DNA of 64,000 nt, taken from Nocardioides nematodiphilus (GTDB lineage Bacteria; Actinomycetota; Actinomycetes; Propionibacteriales; Nocardioidaceae). The notes beneath the pieces were generated by a model. The model was given only the letters and a program-made list of their open reading frames with translations. It made no database searches and had not been told where the DNA came from. The stretch is taken from the NCBI RefSeq assembly GCF_020216525.1, contig NZ_JAIWOY010000006.1:1-64000 (forward strand). The letters run 5' to 3'. The position numbers and the translations under genes are program-made. Below are positions 1 to 9,286 of the stretch, piece after piece. Position 1 is the first letter of the stretch; every line of letters begins with the position of its first letter.

Positions 1-62
1 AGCCCTACAGCGCCGATGGTACTGCAACCGGGAGGTTGTGGGAGAGTAGGACGCCGCCGGAC
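1..62 (+). rRNA. 5S ribosomal RNA, 3' end (partial)
   Basis: The first 62 bases match the 3' half of an actinobacterial 5S rRNA. The conserved block GCGCCGATGGTACTGCA is followed by the loop-E/helix segment and the 3' terminal strand AGTAGGACGCCGCCGGAC. The 5' half lies outside the window, so this is the end of an rRNA operon entering from the left. The 3' end is set by analogy with other 5S genes and may be off by a base or two. Confidence 0.93.
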
Positions 63-75
63 ATATATTGAGGTC

Positions 76-111
76 GAGAGCCCCATCAGACGCGAGTCTG
101 ATGGGGCTCTC
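76..111 (+). terminator. Intrinsic terminator of the rRNA operon
   Basis: A perfect 15-bp stem (GAGAGCCCCATCAGA paired with TCTGATGGGGCTCTC) encloses a 6-nt CGCGAG loop, 13 nt after the 5S 3' end. No strong U-tract follows, which is common in high-GC actinobacteria. Its position makes it the rRNA operon terminator. Confidence 0.85.
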
Positions 112-135
112 CCGCATTTCCGGGACGATATCGGA

Positions 136-756
136 TCAACCGTCGCCGAGCGCGGCGCGCTCTGCCCCGATGGTGGTGTCATCGCCGTGCCCGGTGTGCA
201 CCACGGTGTCGGCGGGAAGGGCGAAGAGTCGGGCGCGGATCGACGCCTCGAGCGTCGGCAGGTCGCTGTACGAGCGGCCGGTGGCGCCGGGACCGCCGTT
301 GAACAGGGTGTCGCCGGTGAACACACAGCCGAGGTCGCCGCTGTAGAGGCAGACGGCGCCGGGCGCGTGCCCCGGGGTGTGGATGACCGTGAGCTCCGTG
401 CCGGCCACCTCGATGACCTGGCCGTCGGTCAGGACGCCGTCCCACGACCGGTCACCGTGGGTGAGACGCCACAGAGGCTCGTCGTCGGGGTGGAGCAGGA
501 CAGGAGCCCCGGTCCGCTCCGAGAGCTCGGGCGCGACCCGTACATGGTCGTCGTGTGCGTGGGTGCACACGATCGCCTTCACGTCGCGCCCCGCCACCAC
601 CGCCATGATGTCCTCGACGGAGTGAGGTGCGTCGATGACGACGCATTCGGTGTCGTCGCCGACCACCCAGACATTGTTGTCGACGTCGAAGGTCTCTCCG
701 TCCAGGGAGAACGTTCCCGATGTGACCGCATGGTCCACGCGTACGGTCCCGCTCAT
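136..756 (-). CDS. MBL-fold metallo-hydrolase partner of MscR
   Basis: A 206-residue metallo-beta-lactamase fold protein. The metal-binding signature THAHDDH lies near residue 70, with further ligands in HTPGHAPG and FTGDTLF and a late GHGD motif, in the glyoxalase II-like order. Its ATG shares one base with the mscR stop codon (TGATG), so the two are translationally coupled. In actinobacteria this pairing next to S-(hydroxymethyl)mycothiol dehydrogenase is conserved. The likely role, inferred from context, is hydrolysis of an S-acyl mycothiol such as S-formylmycothiol, completing formaldehyde oxidation to formate. The substrate itself cannot be read from the sequence. Confidence 0.88.
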   Translation of the reverse strand: MSGTVRVDHAVTSGTFSLDGETFDVDNNVWVVGDDTECVVIDAPHSVEDIMAVVAGRDVKAIVCTHAHDDHVRVAPELSERTGAPVLLHPDDEPLWRLTHGDRSWDGVLTDGQVIEVAGTELTVIHTPGHAPGAVCLYSGDLGCVFTGDTLFNGGPGATGRSYSDLPTLEASIRARLFALPADTVVHTGHGDDTTIGAERAALGDG

Positions 757-1868
757 CAGAGCACCACGACCGAGCGCAACACGCTCGGCCCGTCGGAGGC
801 GTGGCCCATCCGCTCGAAGGCGGCCTCGATGTCCCCGATGCCGATCTCCTCGCTCACGAAGGCATCGAGATCGAGTCGGCCCTGCTGGTAGAGGTCGACG
901 AGCATCGGGAAGTCGCGCGAGGGCAGGCAGTCGCCGTACCAGCTGGACTTCAGCGCGCCACCGCGGCCGAAGACGTCGATGAGCGGGATGTCGGGGAGCT
1001 TCATGTCCGGCGTCGGCACGCCCACCAGCACGACCGTGCCCGCGAGGTCGCGCGCGTAGAAGGCCTGCTTCCAGGTCTCGGGTCGCCCGACGGCCTCGAT
1101 GACGACGTCGGCGCCCTCGGCGCCTTCGTAGACGCGCCCGCAGATCTCCTTGATGGCAGCGACCGGGTCCTCCTTCGACGAGTCGATCGTGTGCGTCGCG
1201 CCGAGCCGCGTCGCCTGCTCCAGCTTCGCGGCGTCGATGTCGACGGCGATGATCGGGTTCGCACCGGCCAGGGCCGCGCCCGCGATCGCGGCGACGCCGA
1301 CGCCGCCGCATCCCAGGACGGCGATGGATCGCCCGCGGGTGACGGCGCCGGTGTTGATCGCCGCACCGATCCCGGCCATGACGCCGCAGCCGAGCAGACC
1401 GACGGCGGCGGGGCGGGCGGACGGATCGACCTTCGTGCACTGACCCGCCGCGACGAGGGTCTTCTCGGCGAAGGCGCCGATGCCGAGGGCGGGGGAGAGC
1501 TCGGTCCCGTCCTCGAGCGTCATCCGCTGCGTCGCGTTGTGGGTGTTGAAGCAGTAGTGCAGGTCGCCGCGCCTACAAGCACGGCACTCGCCGCAGACGG
1601 CGCGCCAGTTGAGGATCACGAAGTCACCCGGGGCGACCTCCGTGACGCCGTCGCCGACCGCCTCGACGATCCCGGAGGCCTCGTGGCCGAGCAGGAACGG
1701 GAAGTCGTCGTTGATCCCGCCCTCGCGGTAGTGCAGATCGGTGTGGCAGACCCCGCAGGCCTGGATCCGCACCACCGCCTCGCCCGGCCCCGGGTCGGGG
1801 ATGTTGATGGTGACGAGCTCGACGGGTGCGCCCTTGCTGCGAGCGACGACTCCCTGGACCTGCTGCAT
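756..1868 (-). CDS. mscR: S-(hydroxymethyl)mycothiol dehydrogenase
   Basis: A 370-residue zinc-dependent class III-type alcohol dehydrogenase. It oxidises the formaldehyde-mycothiol adduct with NAD+ (mycothiol-dependent formaldehyde detoxification). Visible features are catalytic zinc ligands in CGVCHTD (Cys41) and GHE (His62), four structural-zinc cysteines in [15 protein letters not shown] (residues 92-106), and a Rossmann motif VLGCGGVGV near residue 184. Length and motif spacing match the mycothiol-dependent enzyme rather than short-chain alcohol dehydrogenases. A GAAGGAG ribosome-binding site lies 7 nt before the ATG. The MBL hydrolase gene is translationally coupled downstream. Confidence 0.93.
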   Translation of the reverse strand: MQQVQGVVARSKGAPVELVTINIPDPGPGEAVVRIQACGVCHTDLHYREGGINDDFPFLLGHEASGIVEAVGDGVTEVAPGDFVILNWRAVCGECRACRRGDLHYCFNTHNATQRMTLEDGTELSPALGIGAFAEKTLVAAGQCTKVDPSARPAAVGLLGCGVMAGIGAAINTGAVTRGRSIAVLGCGGVGVAAIAGAALAGANPIIAVDIDAAKLEQATRLGATHTIDSSKEDPVAAIKEICGRVYEGAEGADVVIEAVGRPETWKQAFYARDLAGTVVLVGVPTPDMKLPDIPLIDVFGRGGALKSSWYGDCLPSRDFPMLVDLYQQGRLDLDAFVSEEIGIGDIEAAFERMGHASDGPSVLRSVVVL

Positions 1869-1933
1869 GCTCCACTCCTTCGTCTCCGGTTACGGCCACT
1901 CTAGGGAGACGAGGCGAGGGCGGGGAACCTCGG

Positions 1934-3472
1934 TCACCAGGGGGAGGGTGCGTAGTCCTTGAGGAAGCAGCCGTACAGGTCCTCGCCGGCTTCGCCGCGG
2001 ACGATCGGGTCGTACACCCGGGCGGCGCCGTCGACCAGGTCGAGCGGAGCGTGCCACCCCTCGGCGGCGATGCGAAGCTTCTCCTCGTGGGGGCGCTCGT
2101 CGGTGATCCAGCCGGTGTCGACGGCCGTCATCAGGATCTTGTCGGTCTCGAAGAGCTCACCGGCCGACGTCCGCGTCATCATGTTGAGCGCGGCCTTGGC
2201 CATGTTGGTGTGCGGGTGACCGGCGCCCTTGTAGCGGCGGGAGAACTGGCCCTCCATGGCGGACACGTTGACGATGTACGCACGGCGCGCGCCACCGGCG
2301 ATCGCGGCCCGCATCGCCGGGCGCAGCCGCGAGTTGATGAGGAACGGCGCGATCGAGTTGCAGAACTGCACCTCGAGGAGCTCCAGCGGGTCGACCTCGT
2401 CGAGGACCTGGGTCCACGAGTTGTTGGCCTGCACATCGGGGATCAGGCCGCCGGCGTCGATCGCCGTGCCGGCCAGGTGCGCCTCCAGGGAGGCGTTGCC
2501 CGCGGTCAGCGCGAGCTGGGTGAGCGACGCGGCGTTGTGGGCCGCCAGGGCGGCGGCGTGCGCCTCGGGGGACTCGCCCTCGTGGTGAGCGCCCGTCGCC
2601 GAGGCGAGCGCGCCGGCCAGCGCGGCCGGATGCGCCTCCGAGATCCGGTCGAAGGTCAGCATCTCGGGCAGCGCACGATGGCCGTAGTAGCCGGGGGAGG
2701 GAAGCGGAGCCGCCTCCCCGTCGATGAGGTGCTTGTACGACCCGGGCAGGCGGCGGACCGTCTGGCAGGCGTTGTTCACGATGATGTCCAGCGGGCCGTC
2801 CGCGGCGACCTCGTCGGTCAGCGCCACCACCTGGGTGGGATCGCGCAGGTCGATGCCGATCACCTTGAGCCGGTGCAGCCAGTCGGCGCTGTCCTCGAGG
2901 GCGGCGAAGCGGCGCACGGCGTCCTTGGGGAAGCGCGTCGTGATGGTCAGGTGCGCGCCGTCGCGCAACAGCCGCAGCGCGATGTGCATGCCGATCTTGG
3001 CCCGGCCGCCGGTGAGCAGCGCGCGCTTCCCGGTCAGGTCCGCGTGAGCGTCGCGCTTGGCGTGACTCATCGCGGAGCACTCGGGGCACAGCCCGTGGTA
3101 GAAGGCGTCGACCTGGAAGTACTCCTGCTTGCAGATGTAGCAGTCGCGACCGCGACGCAGCTCGCCGGCGATCGCGCCGGGGGCGTTCGACACCAGGGGC
3201 AGGCCCGCCGTCTCGTCATCGATCCGCAGCGGCGAACCCGTCGCGGTCAACGAGATGATCGCCTGATCGTGGGCCTGGCGCTCCTCGCGCAGCGCGGCCC
3301 GGCGGCTCTTCTTGAGCAGCTTCCACATCCGTCCGGTCGCGTGCTTGACCGTGCTGACGTCGGGATGCTCGGGGTCGAGCCGATGCAGCTCACGCAGCAC
3401 CTTCAGGGTCACTGCGAGCTCGGCGGGGTCGATCCGATCGAGCGGCGCGTCAGTCTCGTGAGTCTCGGTCAC
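1934..3472 (-). CDS. SDR-family oxidoreductase with N-terminal zinc-ribbon-like segment
   Basis: A 512-residue protein, about twice the usual SDR length. Residues 1-105 are a charged, largely helical extension. Residues 111-132 hold four cysteines as CX2CX14CX2C, like a zinc ribbon. The Rossmann core starts at about 148 with TGGRAKIG (154-161), followed by NNAC (233-236) and a serine-containing NVSAMEG strand (Ser404). The expected YxxxK is not seen: the lysine (Lys426) is preceded by Thr at -4, and the nearest Tyr is Tyr414. NAD(P) binding is likely; catalysis by the classical triad is doubtful. The start is GTG, leaderless, with TAAACT 6 nt upstream. Substrate unknown. Confidence 0.85.
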   Translation of the reverse strand: MTETHETDAPLDRIDPAELAVTLKVLRELHRLDPEHPDVSTVKHATGRMWKLLKKSRRAALREERQAHDQAIISLTATGSPLRIDDETAGLPLVSNAPGAIAGELRRGRDCYICKQEYFQVDAFYHGLCPECSAMSHAKRDAHADLTGKRALLTGGRAKIGMHIALRLLRDGAHLTITTRFPKDAVRRFAALEDSADWLHRLKVIGIDLRDPTQVVALTDEVAADGPLDIIVNNACQTVRRLPGSYKHLIDGEAAPLPSPGYYGHRALPEMLTFDRISEAHPAALAGALASATGAHHEGESPEAHAAALAAHNAASLTQLALTAGNASLEAHLAGTAIDAGGLIPDVQANNSWTQVLDEVDPLELLEVQFCNSIAPFLINSRLRPAMRAAIAGGARRAYIVNVSAMEGQFSRRYKGAGHPHTNMAKAALNMMTRTSAGELFETDKILMTAVDTGWITDERPHEEKLRIAAEGWHAPLDLVDGAARVYDPIVRGEAGEDLYGCFLKDYAPSPW

Positions 3473-3478
3473 CGGCTG

Positions 3479-3484
3479 AGTTTA
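3479..3484 (-). promoter_or_regulatory. -10 box for leaderless SDR transcript
   Basis: TAAACT on the minus strand ends 6 nt before the GTG start at 3472, which is the spacing expected if transcription begins at the start codon. Confidence 0.55.
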
Positions 3485-3540
3485 CGTGCCGGGGCACGCG
3501 GACACAGATTCCGCCGAGGTCGCCGCCGGCCGCCCAACGG

Positions 3541-3589
3541 CGATCGGCCGGCCACGGGAGCATGGTGAGCTCCTGTGGCCGGCCGATCG
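3541..3589. terminator. Strong hairpin terminator after the GPGG protein gene
   Basis: Fifteen perfectly paired bases (CGATCGGCCGGCCAC with GTGGCCGGCCGATCG) surround an inner GGAGC/GCTCC stem and a short loop. The hairpin lies 12 nt beyond the stop of the small membrane protein gene (minus strand) and upstream of the SDR promoter. Confidence 0.75.
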
Positions 3590-3601
3590 TCTCGTTGGCG
3601 A

Positions 3602-3745
3602 CTACGTGAAGATGCTGACGCCTCCCGGGCCGACCAACAGGCCGACGACGATCAGCACGATCCCCCACAGCAGTGCGCCCCGGACGATGCTCACGATCCC
3701 GGACACGACCAGAATGACCGCCAGGATCCACAGTAGGAATGCCAT
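3602..3745 (-). CDS. GPGG-motif small membrane protein
   Basis: A 47-residue membrane protein: a first hydrophobic segment (residues 2-17), a short VRG turn, and a second segment (23-37) ending in the C-terminal motif VGPGGVSIF. This layout matches a small actinobacterial family known by its GPGG motif; no function is established. The ATG at 3745 is favoured over an upstream start because AAGGAGGG lies 5 nt before it. A strong terminator follows at once, so it is probably monocistronic. Confidence 0.8.
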   Translation of the reverse strand: MAFLLWILAVILVVSGIVSIVRGALLWGIVLIVVGLLVGPGGVSIFT

Positions 3746-3802
3746 CGATTCCCTCCTTGGTAGGTGAGGCAACCAGGTACCCACCGGGGCATTGTGGATT
3801 CC

Positions 3803-4252
3803 TCAGTCCTCGAGGGCCTCTTCGTTCTCGTCGACGATGTGCATCGCCGCCTCCTCGGCGGACGCGCCGGCGCCGTCGATCCCGGCGTCCCAGCCGACCA
3901 TGTCCTTCTCGGTGTCCTCGCCGAACCCCTGATCGGGGTCGACGAGACGTCCGGCGCGGCGATCGCCGACCTCGCGATCCTCGTCGCCCTCGTCGAGCTC
4001 GCCGTCCTCCGCGTACGGGTCCGGCTCGGGCTCCTCCTGGCTCAGGCGTCGCTCGAGCGTCTCGCCGTGCGCCTCCTCCCAGGGGGTGGCGCCGAACTTG
4101 TTGACGACGCTCCACTTCTCGGGCGGGGAGTAGCCCGCGTCCAGGGCGTCGTCGGGGTCGCTCGCAGGATCACGTACGAGATCGTCCTCCGCGCCCGGCT
4201 GGTCCTCGTCGTCGACGCTGTAGTCGCCGTAGGACTCGCTCTCTTCGCTCAT
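3803..4252 (-). CDS. DUF5709-type acidic protein
   Basis: A 149-residue, very acidic, probably soluble protein with no membrane segment or signal peptide. It opens with a Ser/Glu/Asp-rich stretch, has a central conserved-looking segment (LDAGYSPPEKWS, then FGATPWEEAHGETLERRLSQEEPEPDPY split by short turns), and ends with GRLVDPDQGFGEDTEKDMVGWDAG and an acidic tail. This is the pattern of the actinobacterial DUF5709 family, for which no function is known. It sits between the GPGG small protein and the MMPL transporter without an obvious operon link. Confidence 0.8.
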   Translation of the reverse strand: MSEESESYGDYSVDDEDQPGAEDDLVRDPASDPDDALDAGYSPPEKWSVVNKFGATPWEEAHGETLERRLSQEEPEPDPYAEDGELDEGDEDREVGDRRAGRLVDPDQGFGEDTEKDMVGWDAGIDGAGASAEEAAMHIVDENEEALED

Positions 4253-4341
4253 CGCACGCTCCTCTCATGGCTCGGGCACCGGTGCCCACACCCCAGTCTG
4301 CCCACACGGCGAGGCCGGGGCGAGCACCGCCCCCTCGGAGG

Positions 4342-6477
4342 TCAGGAGTCCGTCAGCGCCGGGGTGGTCTCCGGCTCGGCCGCGGGGGCGCGGTCCAGCT
4401 TGCTCGGCCACCAGATCCGCGAGCCCAGATCGAGGTTGAGCGCCGTGACCAGCACGCCCCTCACCACCATCGTGTCGAGGATGACGCCGAGCGCGATGGC
4501 GGTGCCGATCTCGGCGAGGAAGACGAGCGGGATCGACCCCAGCACGGCGAAGGTGGCGGCCAGGACGAGGCCGGCCGACGTGATGACGCCGCCGGTCGAC
4601 GACAGCGCGATGAGGGAGCCCGCCCGCGTGCCGACCCGTTGGGTCTCCTCGCGGACACGCGTCATCAGGAAGATGTTGTAGTCGATGCCCAGGGCGACCA
4701 GGAACACGAAGACGAACAGCGGGAAGCCGGAGTCCGCCATGTCGAAGCCGTACAGGTGGGTGAAGATCAGCGCGGACAGGCCCAGGGCCGCGCCGAACGA
4801 CAGGATCACGGTAAGGATCAGGATCACCGGGGCCACCAGCGCGCGCAGCAGCAGCATCAGGATCAGCATCACCACGAGCAGCACGACCGGGATGATCACC
4901 TTGTTGTCGCGGTGCGCCGCGTGCGCGGTGTCCAGATAGATTGCCGCGGAGCCGCCGACCAGCGTGTCCGGGACGTCGCGCACCGCCTCGCGCACCGCCA
5001 CGACCTGATCGGCCGCCTTCTGGCTCGCCGGGTCGAGCGCCTGGGTCACGGACACGTACTTCACGCCGGCGACGGGCGGGATCGAGGTGTTCACCGCGCC
5101 GAGGCCCGGGACTTTCCCGAGCGCCGCGACGACGTCGTCCACACGCTCGGGCGTCGTCACGACCTGGATCGGGGTCGAGGTGTCGGCCAGGCCGTGCGCG
5201 ACGAGGATCCGCTGGCCGACGACCGAGTCGTAGGTCTTGGTGTACTGGTCCTCGGACGGCAGGTTGCCGGTCCGCAGGGTGAGCATCCCCAGGCAGGCCG
5301 CCAGCAGGACGATCGAGGTGGTCACCCACACGATGCGCGGGCGGACGGAGATCCGGTTGCCGACCTTGGCCCACAGGCCGTGCGTGGTCGGCTCGTCGGA
5401 GCCGTACGACGGGCGCCGAGGCCAGAACACCCATCGGCCGGTGATGACCAGCAGCGCGGGCAACAGGGTCAGCATCACGACCAGCGTGACGATCACGCCG
5501 ACCGCCATCACCGGGCCCAGGCCCTTGGTGGAGTTGAGCTGGGCGAGCAGCAGGCACAGCATGCCGATCGCGACGGTCGAGGCGCTGGCGATGACCGCGG
5601 GAGAGGCCCGGTGCAGCGCGACCGCCATCGCCTCGTGCCGATCCTGGTGCCGACGCAGCTCCTCGCGGTAGCGCGCCACCAGGAGCAGCGCGTAGTCGGT
5701 GCCGGCGCCGATCACCAGCACGCTCAAGATGGCCTGGCTCTGCCCGTTGACGGTGAGGTCGGCGTACTTGGCCAGGAAGTAGATCACCGCCTCGGCGGTG
5801 AAGAGCGCGAAGACCGCGGACACGATGGGGAGCACCCACAGGATCGGGCTGCGATAGGTGAAGAGCAGGATCACGATGACCACGCCGAGCGCAGCGAAGA
5901 GCAGCGTCCCGTCGATGCCCGCGAACGCGTCGGCGGCGTCGGCGACCTGGCCGCCGGGGCCCGCCAGGTGCACGTCGACACCGGAGATCGTCGCGATCTC
6001 GCGCAGATGATCGGCGATCGGGGGCATCTTGTCCCAGCCCGCGGAGCCGAGGTTGAACGTGACGACGGTGGTCGCGACGGCACCGTCGGCCGAGACCAGC
6101 CCCAGCTGCCGACCGCTGGCGGCGTCCTTCGGGAAGGTCACCGCGGGGCGACCGTCGGACGGCGTGACGACACCGTCGAGGGCGCCGATCTGCGGCGCCT
6201 GCGCAGCGATCGCCTGGAAGTCCGCCGGCGTCAGCCCGCCGGTGCGGTGATAGAGCACCACGGTGGGGATGTCATCGGGGTTGGTGAACGGGGCCAGCTT
6301 GTCGAGCGCCTTGGTCGACTCGGCGGTGGCCGGCAGCCACGACGACGCCTCGTTGTTCTGGACGTCCCCGAGCTTCTGCGCGAACGGCGCCGCGCCCGCG
6401 ATCACGATCAACCACGCCACCAGGACCAGCCACTTGGTGACGCGACCGGTGAGCGCTCCAGCGATCTGACGATGCAT
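4342..6477 (-). CDS. MMPL/RND-family membrane transporter
   Basis: A 711-residue integral membrane protein with the MMPL layout. An N-terminal helix (about 13-33) leads to a periplasmic-side domain (about 35-185), a bundle of five helices (about 190-370), a second extracellular domain (about 400-530) and a second bundle (about 535-680). The conserved GAGTDYALLLVARYREEL segment near 257 and the paired GIDYNIFLMTRVREE segment carry the Asp-Tyr proton-relay residues of the family. It should export lipids or hydrophobic compounds using the proton gradient; the substrate is not readable. The C-terminal tail is short, so it is not a mycobacterial MmpL3-type protein with a long cytosolic domain. Confidence 0.9.
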   Translation of the reverse strand: MHRQIAGALTGRVTKWLVLVAWLIVIAGAAPFAQKLGDVQNNEASSWLPATAESTKALDKLAPFTNPDDIPTVVLYHRTGGLTPADFQAIAAQAPQIGALDGVVTPSDGRPAVTFPKDAASGRQLGLVSADGAVATTVVTFNLGSAGWDKMPPIADHLREIATISGVDVHLAGPGGQVADAADAFAGIDGTLLFAALGVVIVILLFTYRSPILWVLPIVSAVFALFTAEAVIYFLAKYADLTVNGQSQAILSVLVIGAGTDYALLLVARYREELRRHQDRHEAMAVALHRASPAVIASASTVAIGMLCLLLAQLNSTKGLGPVMAVGVIVTLVVMLTLLPALLVITGRWVFWPRRPSYGSDEPTTHGLWAKVGNRISVRPRIVWVTTSIVLLAACLGMLTLRTGNLPSEDQYTKTYDSVVGQRILVAHGLADTSTPIQVVTTPERVDDVVAALGKVPGLGAVNTSIPPVAGVKYVSVTQALDPASQKAADQVVAVREAVRDVPDTLVGGSAAIYLDTAHAAHRDNKVIIPVVLLVVMLILMLLLRALVAPVILILTVILSFGAALGLSALIFTHLYGFDMADSGFPLFVFVFLVALGIDYNIFLMTRVREETQRVGTRAGSLIALSSTGGVITSAGLVLAATFAVLGSIPLVFLAEIGTAIALGVILDTMVVRGVLVTALNLDLGSRIWWPSKLDRAPAAEPETTPALTDS

Positions 6478-6551
6478 GGGTCCCAGTCAACCCACATCGG
6501 GCGCTCGCGTCATCAGGGTTTCCCCCGATCTTGCGCAAAGACCCCCAGCGA

Positions 6552-9080
6552 TCAGCTCCGGCCGTACAGCGTGGTGCGCTCGCGGACGGGCCGGTCGATG
6601 CCGGCGGCGATCTCGGTCAGCTCCGCGACGGTCTTGGCCGAGCCGTACTCCGACCCCGCCATCCGGGAGATCGTCTCCTCCATCAGCGTGCCGCCGAGGT
6701 CGTTGGCGCCCGCGTTGAGCATCGCCTGCGTGCCCTCGGTGCCGAGCTTCACCCACGAGGTCTGGATGTTGTCGATCCGGCCGTGCAGCATGATCCGCGC
6801 CATCGCGTGCACCGCGAGGTTGTCGCGCAGCGTCGGACCCGGGCGGGCGGCGCCGGCCAGGTAGATCGGCGAGCTGGTGTGCACGAACGGCAGCGGCACG
6901 AACTCGGTGAACCGGGCCGCGCCGTGCTCGAGCGCGGTGTCCTGGATGGACTTGAGCACGTTGAGGTGGCCGACCCAGTGCCGCGGGTTGTCCACGTGGC
7001 CGTACATCATCGTCGAGGTCGTCGGGATGCCGACGCGGTGCGCCGTGGAGATGATCTCGATCCAGCTCCTCGCGGGCAGCTTGCCCTTCGTGAGCACCCA
7101 GCGGACCTCGTCGTCGAGGATCTCCGCAGCGGTCCCGGGGATCGAGCCGAGGCCGGCCTCGCGGACCTTGATCAGGAAGTCCTCGATCGAGAGGCCCGTG
7201 CGGGCGGTGCCGTTGACGATCTCCATGGGGGAGAAGGCGTGCACGTGCATGCCCGGCACCCGCTGCTTCACCGCGTGCACCAGGTCGAAGTACGCGCTGG
7301 CGGGCAGCTGCGGGTCGATGCCGCCCTGCATGCAGACCTCGGTGGCACCCAGGTCCCAGGCCTCTTGGGCGCGCTCGGCGACCTCGTCGTAGGAGAGCGA
7401 GTAGGCGTCCGCGTCCGTGCGCCGCTGCGCGAACGCGCAGAAGCGGCAGCCGACGTAACAGACGTTGGTGAAGTTGATGTTCCGGTTGACGACGTAGGTG
7501 ACGTCGTCGCCGACGACCTCCTTGCGCAGCCCGTCGGCGAGAGCGACGACCTCGCGCAGCAGGTCACCCTCGGCGGTCATCAAGGTGAGAGCGTGCGCGT
7601 CGCTCAGGTTGCCGGGGTCCTGCTCGGCGGCGCGGATCGCCTCTCGGCCGTGGGCGTGCAGGACGGCCGGTGCGCCGGTGCTCAGCGCCGCGGCGCGGAC
7701 GGCGTCCCAGTCGCCGTAGACGTTCTCGAAGTCGCTGCGGCGGTCCTCGGTACGGCCCCCGCCGGGACCTTCAGCGTCGATCGCCGTATGAAGGTCGGTG
7801 CGCCCGACGCTGGCGAACCCTCCGTCCGGCTCCTGCCACGAGATCCCCGGCTGCGGGCGGACCTCCGGGATCGCCAGGCCGTCCTCGCCCGCGAGGGCGG
7901 CGACGTGGGCCGAGACCCGCGGGTCGAGCCACGGTGTGCCGGCCACGACGTACTCGGGGTGGACGGTCAGGCGCGAGCGCAGCTCGAAGCCGCACTCGGC
8001 GGTCAACCGGCGCAGGGCGTCGAGCGAGGGCCACGGACGCTCGGGGTTCACGTGGTCGGGCGTCAGCGGCGAGACGCCGCCCCAGTCGTCGACGCCGGCG
8101 TCCAGGAGCGCGCGGCACTCGGCCAGGTCGACCAGGTTCGGCGGCGCCTGGACGCGTGCCTTCGGGCCGAGCACCAGGCGGGTGACGGCGATCGCCGCGC
8201 GATACGGGTCGAGGTCGAGGTCGTCGACGTGGCGCATCGCGGTGTCGGGCTTGGCGCGGAAGTTCTGCACGATGACCTCCTGGAGGCCGCCGTACTCCTT
8301 GTGCACCTTGCGCAGCGCGAAGATCGTCTCGGCGCGCTCGGTCAGGGTCTCGCCGATGCCGACGAGCAGGCCCGAGGTGAACGGCACCGCCAGACGGCCG
8401 GCGTCCTCGAGGACGCGCAGGCGTACGGCGGGGTCCTTGTCCGGGGACCCGAAGTGCGCCTCGCCCTTGGTCTCGTACAGGCGGCGCGAGGTGGTCTCGA
8501 GCATCATCCCCATCGAGGGGGACACGGGCTTGAGCCGGTTGAGCTCCTCCCACGACATCACGCCCGGGTTGAGGTGGGGCAGCAGCCCGGTCTCCTCGAG
8601 CACCCGGATCGCCATGGCGCGGATGTAGCCCAGCGTCGAGTCGTAACCACGGCTCTCGAGCCACTCGGCCGCCTCGGGCCAGCGGTCCTCGGGGCGGTCG
8701 CCGAGAGTGAAGAGCGCCTCGAGGCAGCCGAGCGCGGCTCCCTCGCGGGCGATGTCGAGGATCTCGTCGGGCGACAGGAACGGCTCGCGCCCCTCGCGTG
8801 CCGCCTGCGCGGGCGTCTCCACGAAGGTGCAGTAGTGGCACCGGTCGCGGCACAGGCGGGTGATCGGGATGAAGACCTTGGGGGAGTAGGTGATCGTGGC
8901 GGGTCGCCCCGCCGCGACGAGACCGGCGTCGCGGACCTTCGCGGCGGCCGCACACAATCGGTCGAGCTCCTCGCCGGTCGCCGCGAGCAGCGCGGTCGCC
9001 TCCGGCAGGTCGAGCGCAGCGCCACGCTCGGCGCGCGCGAGCGCCCGGCGTACTTCCTGGGGGGTGGGAGTCTCGGACAT
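6552..9080 (-). CDS. fbiC: FO synthase (bifunctional CofG/CofH), F420 biosynthesis
   Basis: An 842-residue fusion of two radical SAM enzymes that together make the deazaflavin FO, the chromophore of coenzyme F420. The N-terminal CofG half has CRDRCHYC (CX3CX2C cluster) near residue 78. The C-terminal CofH half has CYVGCRFC near residue 550. The length fits actinobacterial FbiC (about 840-870). The ATG at 9080 is chosen because TAATCT lies 7 nt upstream, as in leaderless transcripts, and the protein then starts as in the family. An F420-dependent-type oxidoreductase is encoded at 10248-11294, consistent with use of the cofactor. Confidence 0.96.
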   Translation of the reverse strand: MSETPTPQEVRRALARAERGAALDLPEATALLAATGEELDRLCAAAAKVRDAGLVAAGRPATITYSPKVFIPITRLCRDRCHYCTFVETPAQAAREGREPFLSPDEILDIAREGAALGCLEALFTLGDRPEDRWPEAAEWLESRGYDSTLGYIRAMAIRVLEETGLLPHLNPGVMSWEELNRLKPVSPSMGMMLETTSRRLYETKGEAHFGSPDKDPAVRLRVLEDAGRLAVPFTSGLLVGIGETLTERAETIFALRKVHKEYGGLQEVIVQNFRAKPDTAMRHVDDLDLDPYRAAIAVTRLVLGPKARVQAPPNLVDLAECRALLDAGVDDWGGVSPLTPDHVNPERPWPSLDALRRLTAECGFELRSRLTVHPEYVVAGTPWLDPRVSAHVAALAGEDGLAIPEVRPQPGISWQEPDGGFASVGRTDLHTAIDAEGPGGGRTEDRRSDFENVYGDWDAVRAAALSTGAPAVLHAHGREAIRAAEQDPGNLSDAHALTLMTAEGDLLREVVALADGLRKEVVGDDVTYVVNRNINFTNVCYVGCRFCAFAQRRTDADAYSLSYDEVAERAQEAWDLGATEVCMQGGIDPQLPASAYFDLVHAVKQRVPGMHVHAFSPMEIVNGTARTGLSIEDFLIKVREAGLGSIPGTAAEILDDEVRWVLTKGKLPARSWIEIISTAHRVGIPTTSTMMYGHVDNPRHWVGHLNVLKSIQDTALEHGAARFTEFVPLPFVHTSSPIYLAGAARPGPTLRDNLAVHAMARIMLHGRIDNIQTSWVKLGTEGTQAMLNAGANDLGGTLMEETISRMAGSEYGSAKTVAELTEIAAGIDRPVRERTTLYGRS

Positions 9081-9087
9081 CCCTGCC

Positions 9088-9093
9088 AGATTA
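9088..9093 (-). promoter_or_regulatory. -10 box for leaderless fbiC transcript
   Basis: TAATCT on the minus strand, 7 nt before the fbiC ATG. No Shine-Dalgarno sequence lies further upstream that would suit a leadered mRNA. Confidence 0.55.
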
Positions 9094-9125
9094 GCGATGA
9101 TGCAAGCGGAGGTGGCCAGTGACCA

Positions 9126-9158
9126 AGGGTCCGGAACCCCCACACGGTTCCGGACCCT
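9126..9158. promoter_or_regulatory. Perfect 13-bp inverted repeat between fbiC and its divergent regulator
   Basis: AGGGTCCGGAACC pairs with GGTTCCGGACCCT around a 7-nt loop. It lies upstream of the predicted fbiC transcription start, so it would not be in a leaderless fbiC mRNA. It could be an operator for the divergent regulator, or a terminator for transcription running in from either side. Confidence 0.45.
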
Positions 9159-9164
9159 CAGCCT

Positions 9165-9192
9165 GGTTATCGGCAAGTGTGCGCCGATGACC
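9165..9192. promoter_or_regulatory. Imperfect dyad in the fbiC/regulator intergenic region
   Basis: GGTTATCGGC and GCCGATGACC are inverted copies with one mismatch, separated by 8 nt, next to the 13-bp hairpin. The size and spacing would suit a dimeric regulator; the protein encoded at 9287-10240 is the obvious candidate. Confidence 0.3.
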
Positions 9193-9286
9193 TGTCCGGC
9201 AGCGGACATTGACCGGGATCGGCCAACTCCACGGCCGTCCGTCACCTGGTAGCCATCCGGTGATCGCGTCATGCCACTATCGGTCC

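Noticed and set aside
9126..9158. Attenuator in an fbiC leader
   Set aside because: The TAATCT box places fbiC transcription at its start codon, so this hairpin would lie upstream of the RNA.
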